Source of the DNA: JBAOHV01 sp037045265
GTDB lineage: Bacteria > Actinomycetota > Acidimicrobiia > Acidimicrobiales > Microtrichaceae
NCBI GenBank assembly: GCA_037045265.1
Contig: JBAOHV010000019.1
Location: 372,001-436,000 of the forward strand
DNA length: 64,000 nt
Direction: 5' to 3'
The notes beneath the pieces are model-generated. The model did not search any database. It saw nothing but the letters and a program-made list of their open reading frames with translations, and was not told where the DNA came from. Position numbers and translations under genes: made by a program. Position 1 is the first letter of the stretch; each line of letters begins with the position of its first letter. Shown one piece after another: positions 17,963-26,260 of this stretch.

Positions 17963-19937
17963 TCACACCTCGATCGTGATGGTCTTCTTCATCCAAGCGA
18001 AGCCGATCGCCATCATCACACCGGCTCCGAGCAGCATCGCCATGCCCAACCCCGGCGTGAACAGCTCGCCGATGTAGGACGGGTTCAGCACGAACATGAC
18101 TCCAGCTAGCCCAGGTGGCAGGAAACCGATGATGATCGCGCTCATCTTCCCTTCGGCGGTCAGAGTGGACACCTCGCGCCGTAGACGTTCGCGCTGGGTC
18201 ATCGTGTCGGCCACCGTGAGCAGGAGCTCCGCCAGGTTTCCTCCGACCTCACGCTGGATCCGGATGGCCATGACCGCCCATGAGAAGTCGTCGCTGTCCA
18301 TCCGCTCGGCCACCGCTTCGAGGGATTCCTCGAGCGAGCGCCCAAGACGGGTCTCGGTGACCACCCTGCGCAGCTCCCGGCCCATCGGATCGGCAACCTC
18401 GGTGGACACCGACTCGAAGCCCTGGCTGATCGAGTATCCGGCCTTCAACGTTCCTGCGAGCAACGTCAGCATGTCGGGAAGCTGACGCTGGAAGGCCTTC
18501 TGGCGGGCCCGGATCTTGAAGTTCAGGATCGACGACGGCGCCAGCGCCACGAGGACCGCCACAGCGATCGCGATCAGGATGTTGCCCGTCAGGAAGAACG
18601 CCAGCAGCACGACGATCGCTGCCAGAACACCGGTGAAGAACATCGCCTCAGGGGCACGCAGCGGCAGGTTCGCCCGCTCGAGCATGACCTCGACCTTGTC
18701 GAGCACACCCCGGCGTTCTGCCATCTCACCGGTGAACTCCACGGCCCGCTTGATGATCGGGACAGATACGGCGGACTCCTCGACCGGAGCCGGTTCGTCG
18801 GGCGCCCCGTAGGACTCCTCGTACACCTGGAGCCGGTTGGTGAGGTTGTTCTCGTCCGGCAGGATCATCGTCGCGACGCTCCAGACGATGAGCATCGCCG
18901 CAGTGATCCCGAGCAGAAGCGCGAACCACTTGACGATCGAGTTCGCGAAGATCCCACCGCTCGTGCCGGCGGTCATGGGAGCCAGGGCGCTCTCACCGAC
19001 GCGGACAGCCCCCTCGGCGTAGGCCAGCCGCGCTCGACACGTCACCCGACGTGACCGTCAACGGGACCATGCCGTTCACGGACTCAGGCGATTCGAAGGT
19101 GACCCGGAAGCGGCCGGACAGCGCCGAGGCCACCGATTCATAGCCACCGGCGAGGTCCTCGTCGCTCTCCACGACCTGCATGGATCCACCGAGGTCGTCG
19201 ACCATGTCGGACAAGCTCGCCAGGTCGGTCCCGGCAGGCAGGGCGACGACGTCGAGGCGGATGTTCTCACGCAGCATGTCGGAGCGGGCCCTCGACATGG
19301 CGACCGGGTCGAGCGACTCGGGCGCGGCGCTGAAGAGGACGACCGTGCCGACGCTTCCGTCGGGACGGTCTGCAAGCAACGAGGACGCACGACTCAGTCC
19401 CTGCCAGGTGTGCGAGGCACCCCCGACCGGGTGCACCCCCGCCAGGGCGGTTGCCACCTCCACCGCCGAGCTGCTGGGACCGGCCTCGATCGAGGCACCG
19501 CCACCGGTGCTGATCACGCCGAGTGTCGCCACGGCACCTTCGCCGGGCATCAGGGGTGCCAGCCCCTGCTTGGCCAGTTGCACGGTTGCGTTGCCGAGGG
19601 TGGCGGTGTTGTCGATCACGGCGACTACATCGTTGCGAAGGCCGTCGCCGATCCCGCTGATCGAGTCGATCTGAACAGGCTTGTCACGGGAGGACAGCGT
19701 GATCGAGGCGACCGGCCCGGCGGTGGTCGATCCTTCCGCCACGACCCGGTCCGAGCGGGAGTCGACGCGGTCCACGACGACCGCACCGTCAGAGGACTCC
19801 TCGCTCTTGTCCTGGGCCCCGGCGGGGGAACCGAAGAAGAGCGACAGCAGCCCGAGGAGCATGGCGGCCACGGTGATGGACCACCAGGCTCGCACGGCCA
19901 GCGGCGAACGTCTGATCTGATTCGCAGCAGCGCTCAC
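17963..19937 (-). CDS. tadB: vWA-domain/TadB fusion, Tad pilus platform protein (frameshifted)
   Basis: About 655 residues. A short N-terminal membrane/signal segment precedes a ~270-residue von Willebrand A-like domain (DVVAVIDNTATLGN, then LFSAAPESLDP), expected outside the membrane. The C-terminal half is TadB, with helices and the T2SSF run LPDMLTLLAGTLKAGYSISQGF. The fused order is common in actinobacterial Tad clusters. The frame shifts at about 19028-19036, between SGDVSS and LAYAEGAV; one extra base would explain it. The GTG at 19937 overlaps the tadA stop (GTGA). The vWA part could bind adhesive or pilin subunits, which is inference. Confidence 0.85.
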
Positions 19938-21328
19938 AGCCGGCTCACCGCCTTGCGGTCGCCCGCTTCGGGCGAGAACACCTCGGCACCCAGCCGAATG
20001 CCCTGATCGGCGAGCTTCTCGGCGAACTTCGGTCGTACCCCGGTCGCCTTGAGCTGTCCGCGGTACCGGCCGTGCTCGTCGACACCGGCGCTGAAGTCGA
20101 AGAGGAAGATGTCCTGGAGGGTGATGACGTCACCCTCCATGCCCTGCACCTCGGTGATGTGCGTCACCCGCCGGGTGCCGTCACGGAGTCGGGACAACTG
20201 GACGATCACGTCGATCGCCGATGCCATCTGTTCGCGGATCGCCCGGACCGGCAGGTCGAAGCCCGCCATCAACACCAGCGTCTCGAGACGGGCGAGGGTG
20301 TCTCGCGGGCTGTTGGCGTGGACCGTGGTCAGCGAGCCGTCGTGGCCGGTGTTCATGGCCTGGAGCATGTCGAGCGCCTCACCGGAACGGCACTCACCGA
20401 CGACGATGCGGTCGGGTCGCATACGCAGCGTGTTCTTCACCAGGTCACGAATGGTGACCTCGCCGCGGCCTTCGACGTTCGGCGGACGTGACTCCATGCA
20501 GAGCACGTGTTCCTGGTGCAGCTGGAGCTCCTTGGCATCCTCGACGGTGACGATGCGCTCGTCGTCGGGGATGAAGCTCGACAGCACGTTGAGCATGGTG
20601 GTCTTGCCGGTTCCGGTACCGCCCGATACGACGCCGTTCAGCCGCCCGACGATGCACGCCTGCAGGAAGCGTGCAGCGTGGGCGTTCAAGGACCCGTAGC
20701 GGATCAGGTCGTCGATCTGGAGCGGGTCGGCGGCGAACTTACGGATGGTCAGGAACGGCCCGCCGATCGCCAGCGGCGAGATGACGGCGTTGACACGGGA
20801 GCCGTCCGGGAGACGGGCATCGACCATCGGTGTCGACTCGTCGATCCTTCGCCCGATCTCGGACACGATCTTGTCGATCACACGACGCACGTGGTCCTCG
20901 TCGAGGAAGCGGACATCGGGGTCCTTGCCGAGCTTGCCCGAGCGCTCCACGAACACGTTGTCGGGGCCGTTGACCATGATCTCGCTGACCGCCTCGTCGT
21001 GCAGCAGCGAGTCGATCGGGCCGTAGCCGAGGATGTCGTCGGAGACGTCCTGGATGAGCCGGGCCTTGTCGGCCGCCGAGAGCGGCACCCGTTCCATGGC
21101 GATCGCGGCGTGGAGCTGGTCGTGCACCCGCCGACGCAGGTCATCTTCGGAGAGGCGCCGGTCGAACAGGATCGGGCCGAGCTCGTCGATGAGCTGCTGA
21201 TGGATGCGGTGACGCAGCTCGGTGGTCGCCACGTCGGCACGCGACTGGGTGGTGGCACCCGAGAGGGGCCCTGCGGCGGGTGACCCGCCGGCGGGCTGCT
21301 GACTGTTGATGCGCTCGGACAGCGACAC
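19934..21328 (-). CDS. tadA: Tad pilus assembly ATPase TadA (CpaF)
   Basis: A 464-residue secretion ATPase. The N-terminal half is the CpaF-type domain (ILGYGPIDSLL, EIMVNGPDNVFVERSGKL). The motor has Walker A VSGGTGTGKTTML, the Asp box around TVEDAKELQL, Walker B RIVVGECRSGEALDML and the His box TGHDGSLTTVHANSP. It powers pilus extension, and in some Tad systems retraction. The GTG at 21328 has GGAG upstream. The 91-nt gap to tadZ holds a 13-bp repeat. Confidence 0.94.
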   Translation of the reverse strand: MSLSERINSQQPAGGSPAAGPLSGATTQSRADVATTELRHRIHQQLIDELGPILFDRRLSEDDLRRRVHDQLHAAIAMERVPLSAADKARLIQDVSDDILGYGPIDSLLHDEAVSEIMVNGPDNVFVERSGKLGKDPDVRFLDEDHVRRVIDKIVSEIGRRIDESTPMVDARLPDGSRVNAVISPLAIGGPFLTIRKFAADPLQIDDLIRYGSLNAHAARFLQACIVGRLNGVVSGGTGTGKTTMLNVLSSFIPDDERIVTVEDAKELQLHQEHVLCMESRPPNVEGRGEVTIRDLVKNTLRMRPDRIVVGECRSGEALDMLQAMNTGHDGSLTTVHANSPRDTLARLETLVLMAGFDLPVRAIREQMASAIDVIVQLSRLRDGTRRVTHITEVQGMEGDVITLQDIFLFDFSAGVDEHGRYRGQLKATGVRPKFAEKLADQGIRLGAEVFSPEAGDRKAVSRL

Positions 21329-21347
21329 TGATCACTCCTGGCGGGTT

Positions 21348-21374
21348 TCTGCCGGCGGGTCTCTGCCGGCGGGT
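21348..21374. repeat. Tandem repeat TCTGCCGGCGGGT x2
   Basis: Two copies (21348-21360 and 21362-21374) with a 14-bp period lie between tadZ and tadA. Confidence 0.6.
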
Positions 21375-21419
21375 TCGGTGTTCGACCTGCGCGGGCGGGT
21401 CGGGAAGAAGAGCCGCTGC

Positions 21420-22721
21420 TCAGCGACGACGTTTCGGTGCGGTCTGTGGAAGGAACTGCTCGGCGAGCTGGACGATCGACTTGCTCACACCCGACTTGGG
21501 CGAGTGCAACACGACCGGTTCGCCCTTGTTGACCGACTGCGGGACCACGACGTCGCTCGGGATCAGCGCATCGGCCTGCAGCTGCAGCGTGCGCTCCACC
21601 TCACCGATGTCGAGCTTCACCTTGGAGTTGGCACGGTTCAGGATCAACAGGAGCTTGTCCATCGGCGTGTTCAACAGCCGGAGGGTCTGCAGACCGATCT
21701 TGACGTTCTTGATGTTCGGGATGTCCATGCCGGCGACGAGCATCACCTTGTCCGAAACCTCGACCAGGCCCAGGACCACGTCGTTGAAGTAGGCCGGAGT
21801 GTCGACGATCACGTACGAGCAGAACGACCGCAGCAGCTCGACGATCGCGACCATCTCGGCCGCACCGACCTGGTCTGCGAACGCCGGCTCGAGCGGGGCC
21901 GGGAGGACCCGCAGGCCGGAAGGTTCGTGGGTGACCAGCAGGCTGTCGAGCAGCGGCGCGTCGATCCGGTCGAGCACCGACACTGCGTCGACGATCGTGT
22001 GGTGCGGTGTCAGCTTGAGCATGACCGCGACGTCACCGAACTGCAGGTCGGCGTCGACGAGACAGACCGGCTTGTCGGAACGCTGCGCCAGCGCCACCGC
22101 CAACGAGGTGGACAGAACGGACTTCCCCGATCCTCCCTTGGTGGAGAACACCGTGAGGACCTGGCCGTTCACCTCTTCGAGCTCCACCCGTGGCCTGTCG
22201 GTCTCCCCGGTCGCTGTGTCGTCGCTGTTGACGACCGCCGGCGCCATGCGCGGGGCCGCGTCGAGCGTCACCGCGATGCGCTGGACCGCCTGGGCCAGAG
22301 CGTCAGCCTCGCCGGCGAGCGCCAGGACGTCACGTACCCCGGCACGAAGAGCCAGCTGGAGCATGGTGGTGGAGAGCTCCTCCACGACGAGCACCGAGCC
22401 GAGCATCGGGTACTTCTCCATCACCCGTCCGGCGATGGAGAGAACGTCCTCGTTGGCGCACGAAGGTCCGAGCACCACGACGACCGGAACCGTTCCGGTC
22501 AGGCGCGCGGTCAGCTCCTCGATCGTGGCGAAGGGGGCGATTCCGTCGCCGAGCAGTGACGCCAGCCTGTCCCGGGTTGGACCGTGGGCCTCGACCAGAG
22601 CGACCGACACCCTGACCGGCACAGTCGGAGCAGGCGCTGGCACCATCGCCGTACCGGTAGGCGCAGGCGTCGGATCTGGTGCAGGGTCGACGAAGCTCGA
22701 TGTCATCATGAACTCACTCAC
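21420..22721 (-). CDS. tadZ: Tad pilus localisation ATPase TadZ (CpaE, MinD/ParA-like)
   Basis: A 433-residue protein. A Pro-rich N-terminus leads to an atypical receiver-like domain (~residues 40-160), followed by a MinD-type ATPase with the deviant Walker A FSTKGGSGKSVLSTSL, CLVDADLQFGDVAVML and YVIVDTPAYFND. TadZ marks the cell site where the pilus is assembled. The GTG at 22721 overlaps the cpaB stop (GTGA). The Lys-rich end is usual for the family. Confidence 0.88.
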   Translation of the reverse strand: MSEFMMTSSFVDPAPDPTPAPTGTAMVPAPAPTVPVRVSVALVEAHGPTRDRLASLLGDGIAPFATIEELTARLTGTVPVVVVLGPSCANEDVLSIAGRVMEKYPMLGSVLVVEELSTTMLQLALRAGVRDVLALAGEADALAQAVQRIAVTLDAAPRMAPAVVNSDDTATGETDRPRVELEEVNGQVLTVFSTKGGSGKSVLSTSLAVALAQRSDKPVCLVDADLQFGDVAVMLKLTPHHTIVDAVSVLDRIDAPLLDSLLVTHEPSGLRVLPAPLEPAFADQVGAAEMVAIVELLRSFCSYVIVDTPAYFNDVVLGLVEVSDKVMLVAGMDIPNIKNVKIGLQTLRLLNTPMDKLLLILNRANSKVKLDIGEVERTLQLQADALIPSDVVVPQSVNKGEPVVLHSPKSGVSKSIVQLAEQFLPQTAPKRRR

Positions 22722-23572
22722 TGCCCTGCACCGCTCGACGGGTAGGGCGACAGGCCGAGCTCGCCGGGAAGCGGGACGATCGGGGCGAACGGAACGGGTA
22801 CGGGCTCGTAGTCGGGACGGTTCAAGGTCAGGTACAAGCCGCTGTCGAGCACGCCGGCCAGCAACGCCGCCTGATCCGGCGGGAGCTGGACTGTGATCAG
22901 ACCGGATCCCGCACCCTCGGCGGGTGCTGCCTCGCCTTCGCCCTCGGCGCCCGCTGCTACCGGATCGCCCAGGTCCTGGCCGACCGCGAGCACCTTGACG
23001 TCCTGGAACACGAAGACACGCGGGGCCGCCAGCTGCCACTGCCCGCCGTTGTTGCTCAGACCGTCGCCGGACCCGGCCGAGTCGGCTCCCTCTTCACCCT
23101 CGGCCGGCGCAGAGCCTCGAGCGAGGATGTTGATCGAGTCACCGGGCTGCACCAGGCCGGCGACACCGGCCGCCTGGTCGACCGAGAACGAGATGGCCAC
23201 GTTGCCCTTGTCGAGGCTCGTGCCCTTCGACCCCGACATGTCGGTCTCTGCGACGAACATCGTCGACGAGATGATCTCGCCTCCGCTCAGGTCGACAGCG
23301 GCCACCTGACCGGCGATCTCGGCGTTGCGGGTCACCACGGCCGCGGGCAGGTCGGCTCTGCGCCGCTTGGCAGGGGCGATCAGCTTGGTCGTGATCGCCT
23401 CGTCGGCACTGGTCCCTTTGGCGACGGGTCCGGTGGCGACGAGCACCTCGACGAGCTGGTTCTGCTCGGCGCTCTCGCTCTCCACCCCCCGCACGTAGTT
23501 GAGCGTGAGGAAGGCGGCAAGCCCCCCGATCACGACGGCTCCGATGAGGATCAATGTTCTACGTGAACTCAC
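22718..23572 (-). CDS. cpaB: Tad pilus assembly protein CpaB (SAF domain)
   Basis: A 284-residue protein with one N-terminal membrane anchor (TLILIGAVVIGGLAAFLTL) and an external SAF-type domain (VEVLVATGPVAKGTSADEA, then VSFSVDQAAGVAGLVQPGDSINIL). A Gly/Glu/Ala-rich insert interrupts the second half. In diderms CpaB acts with the CpaC secretin; in actinobacteria it is thought to act at the cell wall. It is the first gene of the Tad operon; the GTG at 23572 has GGAG upstream. Confidence 0.86.
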   Translation of the reverse strand: MSSRRTLILIGAVVIGGLAAFLTLNYVRGVESESAEQNQLVEVLVATGPVAKGTSADEAITTKLIAPAKRRRADLPAAVVTRNAEIAGQVAAVDLSGGEIISSTMFVAETDMSGSKGTSLDKGNVAISFSVDQAAGVAGLVQPGDSINILARGSAPAEGEEGADSAGSGDGLSNNGGQWQLAAPRVFVFQDVKVLAVGQDLGDPVAAGAEGEGEAAPAEGAGSGLITVQLPPDQAALLAGVLDSGLYLTLNRPDYEPVPVPFAPIVPLPGELGLSPYPSSGAGQ

Positions 23573-23785
23573 TGGTGTCTCGCTCCGTGCGCGTTGGGAG
23601 AAGTCTGGTCACCGCTCAGCCGGGGCCGACGGCAGGGTTCCCACCCGACGTCAGTACTCTCCCCGGAGACGATTTCCGTTGGGATCACCGTCGGCATAGT
23701 CCGCCCGGTCCTTAAGAATCCGTCCCGATGACCTACGCAGCGCGAGTCGAATGGTGCATTCGGACCATCCGCCACCCGGACGCGC
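23573..23785 (-). other. Tad operon upstream region, no gene seen
   Basis: About 210 nt without a convincing gene. It must hold the Tad operon promoter, but I see no clear -35/-10 pair. On the minus strand it includes an AT-rich GATTCTTAAGG (near 23713) and a GTCTCCGGGGAGAG hairpin. No known riboswitch was recognised. Confidence 0.3.
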
Positions 23786-23815
23786 CGACGCCCCACCCGT
23801 GAGGGTGGGGCGTCG
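23786..23815 (-). terminator. Hairpin terminator downstream of rpsA
   Basis: A 13-bp GC-rich stem (23786-23798 with 23803-23815) around GTGA, 40 nt past the rpsA stop. There is no T-run, as is common for actinobacterial terminators. Confidence 0.65.
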
Positions 23816-23854
23816 GGTGAAGGATGTCTCTTCCGGGGCTGACGCCCCGTCGGA

Positions 23855-25288
23855 TCAGGCTTCGGGCTCTGCGGGCTCCTGGGCTGCGTCCATGGCGCCG
23901 TCCTGGGCCGCATCCTCGGCGACGACATCGCCGGAGGCATCTCCAGCAGCCGCATCGTCGGCCGGCAGCGGGTTGCCCTGGGCATCCAGGCCCTGCTCGG
24001 CGTAGAACTCGGCCCAGGCTTCCTGGCCTTCGGAGGTGCCTTCGCCATCGATAGCTGCGCCGATGTAGTTGCCCTCGGCGTCGTAGTTCTCCTCGCCGAA
24101 GTGCTGCTGATACTCAGCGGCGACCACACCACCTTCGGCGGCCTGCTTGATCGACAGCGAGATGCGGCGACGCTCTAGGTCCAAGTCGATGATCTTGACC
24201 CAGAGCTCCTCGCCGGGGGTCACGACCTGCTCGGGAAGGTCCACGTGGTGAGCCGACATCTCGGAGATGTGGACCAGTCCCTCGATGCCGTCACCGACCT
24301 GGATGAACGCGCCGAACGGCACGAGCTTGGTGACACGACCGTAGACGAGCTCGCCGACCTGGTGGTTCGATGCGAACTCCTGCCACGGATCCTGCTGGGT
24401 GGCCTTGAGCGACAGCGAGATGCGCTCGCGGTCCAGATCGACCTCGAGCACCTCGACCTCGACCTCGTCGCCGACGGCGACTACCGAACCCGGGTGGTCG
24501 ACGTGCTTCCAGGACAGCTCCGAGACGTGGATGAGCCCGTCCATGCCGCCCAGGTCGACGAACGCGCCGAAGTTGACGACGCTCGAGACGACGCCGCTGC
24601 GGCGCTCCCCTGGCTTGAGGTTCGCCAGGAAGTCCTCGCGCTGCTCCTTCTGGGTCTCCTCCAGCCATGCCCTGCGCGACAGCACGACGTTGTTGCGGTT
24701 CTTGTCGAGCTCGATGATCTTGGCCTCGAGCGTCTTGCCCACGTAGGGCTGGAGGTCACGCACACGACGCAGCTCGACCAGCGATGCGGGCAGGAAGCCC
24801 CGCAGGCCGATGTCGATGATGAGCCCGCCCTTGACAACCTCGATGACGGGACCGGCGACGACGCCCTCGTTCTCCTTGATCTCCTCGATCTTGCCCCACG
24901 CACGCTCGTACTGCGCACGCTTCTTGGACAGGATGAGGCGACCTTCCTTGTCCTCCTTCTGGAGGACGAGAGCTTCGACCTCGTCGCCGATGGAGACGAC
25001 CTCGGAGGGGTCCACCTCGTTGCGGATGGAGAGCTCGCGGCTGGGGATGACACCCTCGGACTTGTAGCCGATGTCGAGCAGGACCTCGTCGCGGTCGACC
25101 TTGACCACGGTGCCGGAGACGAGCTGGCCGTCCTCGACGGCGACCATCGATGCGGCGTAGGCATCGTCAAGTGAGAGCTCACCCAGGTCGTTCTCGGTGA
25201 TCTGGCGGGGGACGTACTCATCTTCGCCCATGGTTGCGACTGCAGAATCCTGCAGCTGGGCCTGATCGGCAGTGGTGATGTCGGACAC
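23855..25288 (-). CDS. rpsA: 30S ribosomal protein S1
   Basis: A 477-residue protein with four S1 RNA-binding repeats (about residues 55-125, 140-205, 228-296 and 313-383), the usual number in Actinobacteria. Examples are GTVVKVDRDEVLLDIGYKSEG and VTKLVPFGAFIQVGDGIEGL. The ~100-residue C-terminus is acidic and Ala-rich. S1 binds mRNA leaders on the 30S subunit; in a genome with many leaderless genes its role may be narrower. The GTG at 25288 has a weak GAGAAG upstream. A 9-bp tandem repeat lies in the upstream region. Confidence 0.95.
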   Translation of the reverse strand: MSDITTADQAQLQDSAVATMGEDEYVPRQITENDLGELSLDDAYAASMVAVEDGQLVSGTVVKVDRDEVLLDIGYKSEGVIPSRELSIRNEVDPSEVVSIGDEVEALVLQKEDKEGRLILSKKRAQYERAWGKIEEIKENEGVVAGPVIEVVKGGLIIDIGLRGFLPASLVELRRVRDLQPYVGKTLEAKIIELDKNRNNVVLSRRAWLEETQKEQREDFLANLKPGERRSGVVSSVVNFGAFVDLGGMDGLIHVSELSWKHVDHPGSVVAVGDEVEVEVLEVDLDRERISLSLKATQQDPWQEFASNHQVGELVYGRVTKLVPFGAFIQVGDGIEGLVHISEMSAHHVDLPEQVVTPGEELWVKIIDLDLERRRISLSIKQAAEGGVVAAEYQQHFGEENYDAEGNYIGAAIDGEGTSEGQEAWAEFYAEQGLDAQGNPLPADDAAAGDASGDVVAEDAAQDGAMDAAQEPAEPEA

Positions 25289-25351
25289 GTAGGCAACTTC
25301 TCATAGGGGGCGCGAGAACGCCCATGGATGGAACGTGCAACCCTACCCGAC

Positions 25352-25387
25352 CCCCGAAAGCCCCGAAAGCCCCGAAAGGACCGAAAG
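25352..25387. repeat. Four 9-bp tandem repeats upstream of rpsA
   Basis: CCCCGAAAG occurs three times (25352-25378), then GACCGAAAG (25379-25387), 64-99 nt before the rpsA start. This is within its likely promoter or leader. Confidence 0.75.
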
Positions 25388-25417
25388 GACCGCCGCCGAT
25401 CCATAGCTATACCCAGA

Positions 25418-26257
25418 TCAGGGGCGGCGGGCCACGAGGAGGAACTCGGGGGTCTCGATCGACGGATCGAGACGCTCGTAGCTCCCGGGTGTCACCGACC
25501 AGATGTGATCGACGTGGAGCCCGCAGCGCTCGGCCAGGAGACGCAGCTCCCGCGGGGTGTAGCAGGTGGTCCACAGCTCCGCGTCGGCGCGGACACCGGC
25601 GTCGTCGCGCAGCTCGGTGGTCTCGTGGTTGACAGCAGTCGCGGCGTCGAAGGAGTCCTGGTCCTCCAACCAGCGCATCTGGAAGTAGGACGAGAACGCC
25701 GAGACTGCCAGGCGCCCACCGGGGTGCAGCGCTTCACGGATACCGCCGAGGACTGCCGAGTCCGCCATCAGGTTCTGCGGGTCGGCGCCGTCCGACGGCC
25801 CACCCAACCCGAACGCCCCCTGACACAGCGAGATCGCCGCATCGAGCTGACGACCGGCGACACGCGGGTCCTCTCCCATGCAGCGGGCATCCATGCGGTG
25901 CCACTCGATCAGATCGCTGACGCCCTCACGAATCGCGACGTCCTCACCCACCTCGAGGAACCGCTCGCTGATGTCGACCGCCACGACGGCGATACCTCGC
26001 TTGGCGAGCGCCACCGCGTGGCGTCCCGGTCCGCAGCCGACGTCCAGCACGGTCGTTCCCGGCGCCAGGTCCAGGAGATCCACCAGGAAGGCGACCTCCT
26101 GCGAGGTACCCATGGTGAACGAGTAGCGCAGGTAGGCGGGACCCAGGTGGTCGGCAACGTCCTCGAACCAGTGCCGTTCGGCGTGGCCGAGCGAGTCGGG
26201 CAGATCGTCCGGCGCGCTCTCGTCAGGCAATCCGTCGCTCACCGATCCGTCGCTCAC
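25418..26257 (-). CDS. Class I SAM-dependent methyltransferase
   Basis: A 279-residue Rossmann methyltransferase with motif I VLDVGCGPGRHAVALAKRG, the acidic end of strand 2 (VVAVDISERFL) and motif IV-like LDAAISLCQGAFG. The N-terminal 30 residues are acidic and disordered. It starts at a GTG 3 nt after the polA stop, so it is probably co-transcribed. The substrate is unknown; the sequence resembles small-molecule (UbiE/Coq5-like) methyltransferases more than rRNA or DNA ones. Confidence 0.85.
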   Translation of the reverse strand: MSDGSVSDGLPDESAPDDLPDSLGHAERHWFEDVADHLGPAYLRYSFTMGTSQEVAFLVDLLDLAPGTTVLDVGCGPGRHAVALAKRGIAVVAVDISERFLEVGEDVAIREGVSDLIEWHRMDARCMGEDPRVAGRQLDAAISLCQGAFGLGGPSDGADPQNLMADSAVLGGIREALHPGGRLAVSAFSSYFQMRWLEDQDSFDAATAVNHETTELRDDAGVRADAELWTTCYTPRELRLLAERCGLHVDHIWSVTPGSYERLDPSIETPEFLLVARRP

Positions 26258-26260
26258 CGT

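Noticed and set aside
25289..25417. The CCCCGAAAG repeats as a CRISPR array
   Set aside because: Units are 9 bp, contiguous and without spacers; no cas genes are present.
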